Below, one piece after another: positions 5,874 to 10,775 of a stretch of 10,775 nucleotides of DNA. Made by a program: the position numbers and the translations under genes. The DNA is from an uncultured Oscillospiraceae bacterium (GTDB lineage: Bacteria; Bacillota; Clostridia; Oscillospirales; Oscillospiraceae). The DNA is taken from assembly GCA_934675115.1 (NCBI GenBank), contig CAKUPH010000072.1, forward strand, positions 1-10,775. Reading direction: 5' to 3'. Each line of letters opens with the position of its first letter. Positions within the stretch are counted from its first letter, which is position 1. Below the pieces are notes generated by a model. That model was given only the letters and a program-made list of their open reading frames with translations, had not been told where the DNA came from and did not search any database.

Positions 5874-6641
5874 ATGTTTTTCACCTCAACGGAATTTCAG
5901 ACTGTGGTTTCCGCCCTGAACAGCGGCTTTCTCAAGACGCTGGAGCTGTTTTTCGTGACGCTCATCGGCGCGCTCCCCCTTGGACTGGTCATCTCCTTCG
6001 GCTCCATGAGCCGCTGGGCCCCCTTCAAGCGGCCCGTCCAGTGGTACCTGAAGCGGAAGGAGCGGGACGCGGGCCCCGCGGCAAAGGCCCTGTCCGCCTT
6101 CCGGCCGGTGAGCCTGCTGTGCCGCCTGCTGGTGTGGCTGGTCCGGGGCACGCCGCTGGTGCTCCAGATCATCATCATCTTCTACGTCCCCGGAATGCTC
6201 AAGCTGTTCACCTGGGGCGGCGGCGAGAGCGCCCGGTTCACCGCCGTGTCCGTGGCCTTTGTCCTCAACTACGCCTTTTATTTCTCCGAGATCTACCGGG
6301 GCGGCATTCAGGGCGTCCCCGCCGGGCAGCAGGAGGCCGGGCTGGTGCTGGGCATGACCAAGCGGCAGATCTTCTTCCACGTCACCCTGCTCCAGATGGT
6401 CAAGCGCATCGTGCCCCCCATGTCCAACGAGATCATCACGCTGGTAAAGGACACGTCGCTGGCCCGGGTCATCGCCCTGCAGGAGGTCATCTGGATGGGC
6501 GAGTCCTTCATGAAGGGCAACAGCGGCTATTCCGGCCTCATCTGGCCGCTGTTCTTCACGGCGGTGTACTATCTGGTGTTCAGCGGCGTGGTGACGCTGC
6601 TGCTGGGCCGGCTGGAAAAGAAGCTGGACTATTTCAAGTAA
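5874..6641 (+). CDS. Amino-acid ABC transporter permease
   Basis: A 255-residue inner-membrane permease of the HisM/GlnP type. Membrane segments are visible at about 20-43, 86-112, 125-145 and 226-246. The conserved RGTPLVLQ is at 91-98. The cytoplasmic EAA loop that docks on the ATPase begins at E154 (QEAGLVLGMTKRQIFFHV), and IITLVKDTSLARVI follows at about 187-200. The protein is longer than many family members, mainly because of a basic insert between the first and second segments (about 48-85, including KRKERDAGPAAK). A weak AGAGGG site precedes the ATG by seven bases. With a single permease gene in the operon, the channel would be a homodimer. The ATPase gene begins 14 bases after the stop. 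Confidence 0.93.
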   Translation: MFFTSTEFQTVVSALNSGFLKTLELFFVTLIGALPLGLVISFGSMSRWAPFKRPVQWYLKRKERDAGPAAKALSAFRPVSLLCRLLVWLVRGTPLVLQIIIIFYVPGMLKLFTWGGGESARFTAVSVAFVLNYAFYFSEIYRGGIQGVPAGQQEAGLVLGMTKRQIFFHVTLLQMVKRIVPPMSNEIITLVKDTSLARVIALQEVIWMGESFMKGNSGYSGLIWPLFFTAVYYLVFSGVVTLLLGRLEKKLDYFK

Positions 6642-6655
6642 GGGAGGGCGCGGAT

Positions 6656-7441
6656 ATGTCGATTCTGGAAGCCCGTCACATTGAAAAACACTTTGGGGCC
6701 ACGCAGGTGCTCCGGGACATCAGCTTCGAGCTGGAGCAGGGGCAGGCCCTCGCCATCATCGGCTCCTCCGGCAGCGGCAAGACCACGCTGCTGCGGTGCC
6801 TGAACTTTCTGGAGACGCCGGATCAGGGCGTCATCACCGTCAACGGAGCCACCGTCTTTGACGCCGCCGACCCCGCCACCCAGCGGGAGAGCGAGGTGCG
6901 GAAAAAGCGCCTGCACTTCGGCATGGTGTTCCAGTCCTTCAACCTCTTCCCCCAGTATACGGCGCTGAAAAACGTCACCCTTGCCAAGGAACTGCTGGCC
7001 CGGGAGCGGCCGGACTACAAGCAGAATCACAGGGCCATTCTGGACGAGATCCGGCAGGAGGGACTCGAACTGCTGGACCGCATGGGCCTTGCCAACCGGG
7101 CGGAGCACTTCCCCAGCCAACTCTCCGGCGGGCAGCAGCAGCGGGTGGCCATCGCCCGGGCGCTGGCCCTCAAGCCGGACATCCTGTGCTTTGACGAGCC
7201 CACCTCCGCCCTCGACCCGGAGCTTACCGGCGAGGTGCTGAAGGTCATCCGCTCGCTGGCGGAGCAGCACACCACCATGATCATCGTTACCCATGAGATG
7301 GCCTTTGCCCGGGACGTGGCCGATCAGGTCATTTTCATGGACGAGGGCGTGATCGTGGAGCAGGGCCCGGCCCGGGAGGTCATCGAACACCCCCGGGAGG
7401 ATCGCACCCGGCAGTTCCTCTCCCGCTACGCCGAGGGGTAA
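6656..7441 (+). CDS. Amino-acid ABC transporter ATP-binding protein
   Basis: A 261-residue ATPase of the polar amino-acid importer family (GlnQ/HisP type). It has Walker A GSSGSGKT at 36-43, Q-loop Q93 in VFQSFNLFP, the signature LSGGQQQR at 156-163, Walker B ILCFDEP at 176-182 with catalytic E181, the D-loop SALD and switch H213 in VTHEM. All catalytic residues are intact and the length is normal apart from a short insert around 111-136 ([13 protein letters not shown] region). The open frame extends far upstream through the permease gene, but the real start is the ATG at 6656, with GGGAGG eight bases before it. It is the last gene of the importer operon and powers uptake by driving the permease dimer. 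A terminator follows. Confidence 0.96.
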   Translation: MSILEARHIEKHFGATQVLRDISFELEQGQALAIIGSSGSGKTTLLRCLNFLETPDQGVITVNGATVFDAADPATQRESEVRKKRLHFGMVFQSFNLFPQYTALKNVTLAKELLARERPDYKQNHRAILDEIRQEGLELLDRMGLANRAEHFPSQLSGGQQQRVAIARALALKPDILCFDEPTSALDPELTGEVLKVIRSLAEQHTTMIIVTHEMAFARDVADQVIFMDEGVIVEQGPAREVIEHPREDRTRQFLSRYAEG

Positions 7442-7487
7442 ACAAAAGCTGCATGAAACGCAGAAAAAACGGCGAAAAAAGCAAAAA

Positions 7488-7521
7488 GAGGGCGGAAACC
7501 GCAGGGTTTCCGCCCTCTTTT
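7488..7521. terminator. Bidirectional rho-independent terminator
   Basis: A perfect 13-bp stem (7488-7500 with 7505-7517, loop GCAG) is followed by TTTT on the plus strand and preceded by AAAAA, which reads as T on the minus strand. It closes both the ABC transporter operon and the convergent AI-2E family gene. Confidence 0.92.
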
Positions 7522-7528
7522 CACGTAT

Positions 7529-8665
7529 TTATTCCGGCTTTTCGGGGGGATCGGCACCCTCCCGGCGATGGAGGTCGCCGCGGAGAAGGGTATACAGCAC
7601 CGCCGTGACGGGGACGCTGGCGATGAGTCCCACGAAGCCCAGCATACTGCTGCCCACGGTGACGGCGGCCAGCACCCAGATGCCCGGCAGGCCCATGGAC
7701 GTGCCCACCACCCGGGGATAAATGAGGTTGCCCTCCAGCTGCTGGAGAACGACGAGGAACACGAGGAACAGGAAGGCCTCCAGCGGACTGATCATAATAA
7801 GGAGCAGCACCGCCACCGCCCCGCCGATATACGCGCCCGCCACCGGGATGAGGGCGGACACGCCGATGACCACCGAGATGAGGGGGGCGTAGTCAAAGCG
7901 GAACAGGCACATGCCGAGGAAGCACAGCCCGCCGAGGATGCAGGCCTCGATGAGCTGACCGGAGACGTATTTGGTGAAGGTGTCCGCCGTCAGCCGCAGC
8001 ACCCGCAGCAGAGGATCGGACACCCGCCCGGGCAGGTACGCGGTGATGAGCCGGCGGCACTGGGCGGTGAGCTTCGGCCCGCCGGACAGCATATAGATGG
8101 AGAACACCAGCGCCAGCACGGCGGTGATGGCCCCGGACACCAGCACGCTGGTCATGGTGATGAACTGGGGCAGGGTGTTGGTCAGGGCGTTGAGCACCCC
8201 GCTGAGCAGCTTGCTCAGCGGCTCCCGGATGGCAGAGCTGAGGTTCAGATCGGCCAGCGACTGAAGGTCCAGCTTTTCCACGATGCTGTCGTACAATGCC
8301 TGAAAATTCCCGGCGTAGGTGCTCAGGTTCCCGGCGAAGGTCTGGATGCTCTTCACCAGCTCCGGCACCACCAGCGCCACCACCCCCGCCAGCAGCAGGA
8401 CAACGACGAGGTAGCAGGTGACTACCGCCAGCGGACGGGCGGCCTTCGCCGCCTTTTCCGGCAGCTTTTTCCCGTACAGACCGGCAAAGAAATTGCAGGG
8501 CCGGTTGAGGATGAAGGCCACGGCGAAGCCGATGAGCAGGGGCTTGAAGGCGGAGATCACCGATGACAGCCAGCCGCCCACCGCGTCGATCTTGACGATG
8601 AAGGCCACCAGCACCACGGCGTAGGTGATGAGCAGGATCAGGCTTTTGAAAAATTTCTTGTCCAC
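7529..8665 (-). CDS. AI-2E/TerM-family multi-pass membrane transporter
   Basis: A 378-residue membrane protein of the AI-2 exporter-like family (PF01594 type; TqsA, YtvI, YdiK relatives). Hydrophobic segments occur near the N-terminus (about 5-25, 35-55, 78-100). After a soluble stretch comes a C-terminal block with the family-typical SIYMLSGG, GQLIEACILGG, ALIPVAGAYIGG and QLEGNLIYPRVVGTSMGLPG. Members export signalling molecules or other small solutes, or act as Na+/H+ antiporters; the substrate here is unknown. I place the start at GTG 8665, which has AAAGGAG (8674-8680) eight bases upstream. An ATG at 8704 lies upstream of the predicted transcript start and has no ribosome-binding site. 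The last residues are charged and proline-rich. The gene appears to be transcribed alone. Confidence 0.88.
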   Translation of the reverse strand: MDKKFFKSLILLITYAVVLVAFIVKIDAVGGWLSSVISAFKPLLIGFAVAFILNRPCNFFAGLYGKKLPEKAAKAARPLAVVTCYLVVVLLLAGVVALVVPELVKSIQTFAGNLSTYAGNFQALYDSIVEKLDLQSLADLNLSSAIREPLSKLLSGVLNALTNTLPQFITMTSVLVSGAITAVLALVFSIYMLSGGPKLTAQCRRLITAYLPGRVSDPLLRVLRLTADTFTKYVSGQLIEACILGGLCFLGMCLFRFDYAPLISVVIGVSALIPVAGAYIGGAVAVLLLIMISPLEAFLFLVFLVVLQQLEGNLIYPRVVGTSMGLPGIWVLAAVTVGSSMLGFVGLIASVPVTAVLYTLLRGDLHRREGADPPEKPE

Positions 8666-8673
8666 GGGCCGCA

Positions 8674-8680
8674 CTCCTTT
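8674..8680 (-). promoter_or_regulatory. Ribosome-binding site that selects the GTG start
   Basis: The minus strand reads AAAGGAG eight bases before GTG 8665. No comparable site precedes the upstream in-frame ATG at 8704. Confidence 0.75.
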
Positions 8681-8694
8681 GATGAGGTGTCTCC

Positions 8695-8723
8695 AGTTTA
8701 GCATCCGGGACGGGGAAGGTCAA
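8695..8723 (-). promoter_or_regulatory. Promoter of the AI-2E family gene
   Basis: Minus-strand -35 TTGACC (8718-8723; five of six), 17-base spacer, -10 TAAACT (8695-8700; four of six), with an extended TGC before the -10. The predicted start is near 8688, giving a leader of about 23 bases to the GTG. Confidence 0.65.
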
Positions 8724-8765
8724 TGAAGATTCCATTAAAATGAAAGTCCTCTTCCGTTGAAACGC

Positions 8766-8794
8766 TTGAAATCATACCGAAATTGTGGTATTTT
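8766..8794 (+). promoter_or_regulatory. Promoter of the Rrf2 regulator with embedded dyad
   Basis: -35 TTGAAA (8766-8771), 17-base spacer, -10 TATTTT (8789-8794) with an extended TGG. An inverted repeat, ATACC-N8-GGTAT (8774-8791), spans the spacer and the start of the -10. That is the place where an autorepressing Rrf2 protein would be expected to bind. The assignment of the operator to this protein is an inference. Confidence 0.6.
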
Positions 8795-8822
8795 AGAGAA
8801 AAGCATTCGAGAGGTGAGTCCC

Positions 8823-9275
8823 ATGAAGATCTCCACAAAAGGGCGGTACGCGCTGCGGCTGATGCTGGATCTGGCGGTCCACGGCGGCGAGGGTCAGCCG
8901 GTGTCCCTCCGGGACGTGGCCCGGCGGCAGCAGCTCAGCGACAAATATCTGGAGCAGATCGTCACCCCGCTGGCCAAGGCGGGGCTGGTGCGCTCCGTCC
9001 GCGGAGCTGGCGGCGGCTATCTGCTTAACCGCGCCCCGGCGGATTATACCGTGGGTGAGATCCTGCGCCCGCTGGAGGGGGATCTGGCCCCGGTGGAGTG
9101 CGCCACCAACTCCGGCTACTGCGAGCGGTGCGACGAATGCATCACGCTGGAGCTGTGGCAGGAGATCTACCGGGCGGTGTCCTCGGTGGTGGACCACACC
9201 ACGCTGGCCGACCTTGTGGACCGCTACCACGCCCGGTGCGCCCCGCAGGCGGCGGAAGCACCTGCAACAGAATAA
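8823..9275 (+). CDS. Rrf2-family transcriptional regulator, IscR-like
   Basis: A 150-residue DNA-binding regulator. The N-terminal winged helix-turn-helix is clear: MKISTKGRYALRLMLDLA, then LSDKYLEQIVTPLAKAGLV and the wing SVRGAGGGYLL. The effector region has four clustered cysteines: C93, C100, C103 and C106. Compared from memory with E. coli IscR (C92, C98, C104, H107), three cysteines line up, the histidine position is L109, and C103 is extra. This makes an Fe-S cluster plausible, with sensing of Fe-S status, redox or nitric oxide. The start at 8823 has AGAGGTGA five bases upstream. No isc, suf or cysteine-metabolism gene is adjacent, so the regulon is unclear. The gene has its own promoter and terminator. 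Confidence 0.9.
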   Translation: MKISTKGRYALRLMLDLAVHGGEGQPVSLRDVARRQQLSDKYLEQIVTPLAKAGLVRSVRGAGGGYLLNRAPADYTVGEILRPLEGDLAPVECATNSGYCERCDECITLELWQEIYRAVSSVVDHTTLADLVDRYHARCAPQAAEAPATE

Positions 9276-9280
9276 CCCGC

Positions 9281-9315
9281 AAGCGCCTTGCTGAACGCTC
9301 AGCAGGGCGCTTTTT
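9281..9315 (+). terminator. Rho-independent terminator of the Rrf2 gene
   Basis: A 14-bp stem with one G-T pair (9281-9294 with 9299-9312, loop ACGC) runs into TTTTT (9311-9315), starting six bases after the Rrf2 stop codon. Confidence 0.92.
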
Positions 9316-9386
9316 GCGCCCTTACGGCTCCGTCCGGCGGCGGATGGGCCGCGTTTCCTCCCTTTCAAAAAACCACGGAAAGGAGA

Positions 9387-9413
9387 TTAGCACTCTTGAC
9401 ACGAGAGTGCTAA
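9387..9413. promoter_or_regulatory. CIRCE operator (HrcA binding site)
   Basis: TTAGCACTC-N9-GAGTGCTAA is a perfect match to the consensus CIRCE inverted repeat bound by the heat-shock repressor HrcA. It overlaps the clpB promoter, with the -35 box inside the nine-base spacer. hrcA itself is not in the window. Confidence 0.97.
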
Positions 9414-9424
9414 TTGTTTACAAT
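9396..9424 (+). promoter_or_regulatory. clpB promoter, sigma-A type
   Basis: -35 TTGACA (perfect, 9396-9401), 17-base spacer, -10 TACAAT (9419-9424; five of six). The -35 is entirely within the CIRCE spacer, so HrcA binding should block RNA polymerase directly. The predicted start near 9431 gives a leader of about 127 bases. Confidence 0.9.
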
Positions 9425-9477
9425 GAGTTCATGAAAATTCCGAGGGAATGGGTATACTAAACTCAGAATGACAGATA

Positions 9478-9540
9478 GGGAGCGCAGTTAAAACGGCGAA
9501 GCTGTCACGCTTCGCCTGTTCGCGACGGCTCAGCGCTTCC
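9478..9540 (+). other. Structured 5' leader of clpB
   Basis: A perfect 8-bp hairpin (GGCGAAGC 9495-9502 with GCTTCGCC 9509-9516, loop TGTCAC) is enclosed by a longer-range 8-bp pairing (9478-9485 with 9533-9540, one G-T pair). This ends two bases before the AAGGAG ribosome-binding site (9543-9548). No T-run follows, so termination is unlikely. It may stabilise the message or affect translation. Confidence 0.45.
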
Positions 9541-9557
9541 GTAAGGAGTTGAATGAT

Positions 9558-10775
9558 ATGAACATGAACCAGTTTACCCAGAAGTCTCTTGAGGCCATTC
9601 AGGCCGCGCAGGCTCTGGCAACGGAATACGGCAACCAGCAGATCGAGCAGCCTCACCTGCTGGCCGCTCTGGTGGAGCAGGACGGGGGCTTTATCCCCCA
9701 GCTGCTGACCAACATGGGCGTGACGGTGGAATCCTTCCAGGCCGCCGTCCGCAAGGAGGTCTCCAAGCTGCCCAAGGTGTCCGGCTCCGGCCGTGAGGCG
9801 GACAAGGTCTACGTCTCTCAGGGGGTGGACAAGGCGCTGAATGCCGCCGAGTCCATCGCCGGCGGGATGAAGGACGAGTACGTGTCGGTGGAGCACCTGC
9901 TGCTGGCCCTGCTGGATACGGCGGAGAGCCCGCTGAAAAGCCTGTTCCGCACCTACAACATCGACAAGGACCGGGTGATGCAGTCCCTTGCCGCCCTGCG
10001 GGGCAACCAGCGGGTCACCAGCGACAACCCGGAGGAGACGTATGAGGCCCTGAAAAAGTATGGCACCGACCTTGTGGAGCGGGCGCGGCAGAACAAGCTG
10101 GATCCCGTCATCGGCCGTGACGACGAAATCCGGAACGTTATCCGCATCCTGAGCCGCAAGAGCAAGAACAACCCCGTCCTCATCGGCGAGCCAGGCGTCG
10201 GCAAGACGGCCATCGCCGAGGGGCTGGCCCAGCGGATCGTCAAGGGCGACGTGCCCGCCAGCCTGAAGGACAAGACCATTTTCTCCCTTGATATGGGCGC
10301 GCTGATCGCCGGCGCCAAGTACCGCGGTGAGTTCGAGGAGCGGCTGAAGGCCGTCCTGAACGAGGTCAAAAAGAGCGAGGGCCGTATCATCCTCTTCATC
10401 GACGAGCTGCACACCATCGTGGGCGCGGGCAAGACCGACGGCGCCATGGATGCGGGCAACCTGCTCAAGCCCATGCTGGCCCGGGGCGAGCTGCACTGCA
10501 TCGGCGCCACCACCCTCAACGAGTACCGGCAGTATATCGAGAAGGACGCCGCGCTGGAGCGGCGGTTCCAGCCCGTCATGGTCAACGAGCCGTCGGTGGA
10601 GGACGCTATCGCCATTCTCCGTGGCCTGAAGGAGCGCTATGAGGTGTTCCACGGCGTCAAGATCACCGACGGCGCCATCGTGGCCGCCGCCACCCTGTCC
10701 GACCGGTACATTTCCGACCGGTTCCTGCCCGACAAGGCCATCGACCTCATCGACGAGGCCTGCGCCCTCATCCGC
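9558..10775 (+). CDS. clpB: ATP-dependent disaggregase ClpB, N-terminal part
   Basis: The first 406 codons of the Hsp100 chaperone ClpB, cut by the window end; full-length ClpB is usually about 860 residues. ClpB rescues aggregated proteins together with DnaK. Two N-terminal Clp repeats (about 5-147) are present, starting [18 protein letters not shown]. In the first AAA+ module, Walker A is GEPGVGKT at 210-217, the pore loop [13 protein letters not shown] is at about 251-263, and Walker B IILFIDE is at 277-283. [23 protein letters not shown] follows, carrying sensor-1 and arginine-finger residues. The ATG at 9558 has AAGGAG nine bases upstream; M3 (9564) is a less well spaced alternative. Control is by a CIRCE-overlapped promoter, which indicates HrcA repression and heat induction. 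The coiled-coil middle domain that separates ClpB from ClpC/ClpA lies beyond the window, but the N-terminus is ClpB-like. Confidence 0.95.
   Translation, partial: MNMNQFTQKSLEAIQAAQALATEYGNQQIEQPHLLAALVEQDGGFIPQLLTNMGVTVESFQAAVRKEVSKLPKVSGSGREADKVYVSQGVDKALNAAESIAGGMKDEYVSVEHLLLALLDTAESPLKSLFRTYNIDKDRVMQSLAALRGNQRVTSDNPEETYEALKKYGTDLVERARQNKLDPVIGRDDEIRNVIRILSRKSKNNPVLIGEPGVGKTAIAEGLAQRIVKGDVPASLKDKTIFSLDMGALIAGAKYRGEFEERLKAVLNEVKKSEGRIILFIDELHTIVGAGKTDGAMDAGNLLKPMLARGELHCIGATTLNEYRQYIEKDAALERRFQPVMVNEPSVEDAIAILRGLKERYEVFHGVKITDGAIVAAATLSDRYISDRFLPDKAIDLIDEACALIR

Noticed and set aside
4787..5884. 365-residue minus-strand open frame opposite the binding protein
   Set aside because: Gly/Val/His-rich antisense shadow covering a clear lipoprotein gene and two promoter or hairpin regions.
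6041..6655. Upstream extension of the ATPase reading frame through the permease gene
   Set aside because: The frame is open but the translation is Arg/Gly/Pro/Ala-rich and overlaps the real permease. The ATPase starts at 6656 behind a ribosome-binding site.
9431..9460. Nine-codon leader peptide MKIPREWVY upstream of clpB
   Set aside because: The ATG coincides with the predicted transcript start, so there is no room for a ribosome-binding site. No regulatory codon run is present.
9429..10652. 407-residue minus-strand open frame opposite clpB
   Set aside because: It lies antisense to a highly conserved ClpB reading frame and has no recognisable domain.

Overview
The window is GC-rich (coding regions look well above 60% G+C) and fully bacterial. 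It carries strong AGGAGG-type ribosome-binding sites, sigma-A-like promoters, a perfect CIRCE heat-shock operator and two butyrate kinase paralogues. Together these point to a high-GC butyrate-producing Firmicute of the Oscillospiraceae type (relatives of Flavonifractor, Oscillibacter or Intestinimonas). Family-level placement is an inference, and I cannot name a genus.

Layout, left to right. (1) 1-358: no credible gene, but an exceptional run of about ten consecutive short inverted repeats ending just before the first ribosome-binding site. (2) 359-2283: a PhoB/PhoR-like two-component pair on the plus strand, closed by a bidirectional terminator. (3) 2345-4627, minus strand: two tandem butyrate kinase genes coding for proteins of identical length (368 aa) and about 60% identity. 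(4) 4628-4867: a divergent control region with one good promoter facing each way. (5) 4868-7441, plus strand: a complete polar amino-acid ABC importer (lipoprotein, permease, ATPase), with an intercistronic hairpin after the binding protein and a bidirectional terminator at the end. (6) 7529-8665, minus strand: an AI-2E/TerM-family membrane protein, whose start I re-assign to a GTG. (7) 8823-9275, plus strand: an IscR-like Rrf2 regulator with four clustered cysteines. (8) 9387-10775: a CIRCE-controlled promoter, a structured leader and the first 406 codons of clpB, cut by the window end.

How the genes may work together. Butyrate kinases convert acyl phosphate to acid plus ATP at the end of butyrate fermentation. 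The amino-acid importer transcribed away from them could feed such a fermentation, and the shared intergenic region would allow joint control; this link is inferred from position only. The two-component pair, Rrf2 regulator and ClpB are regulatory or stress functions with no evident pathway link to each other.

Most of the window is ordinary core-genome content. The points that most deserve a second look are the hairpin array at 1-342, the duplicated butyrate kinases with one altered active-site motif, the binding protein lacking the usual carboxylate-binding arginine, and the Rrf2 protein in which a cysteine may replace the IscR histidine ligand. I did not find a convincing wholly new multi-gene system.
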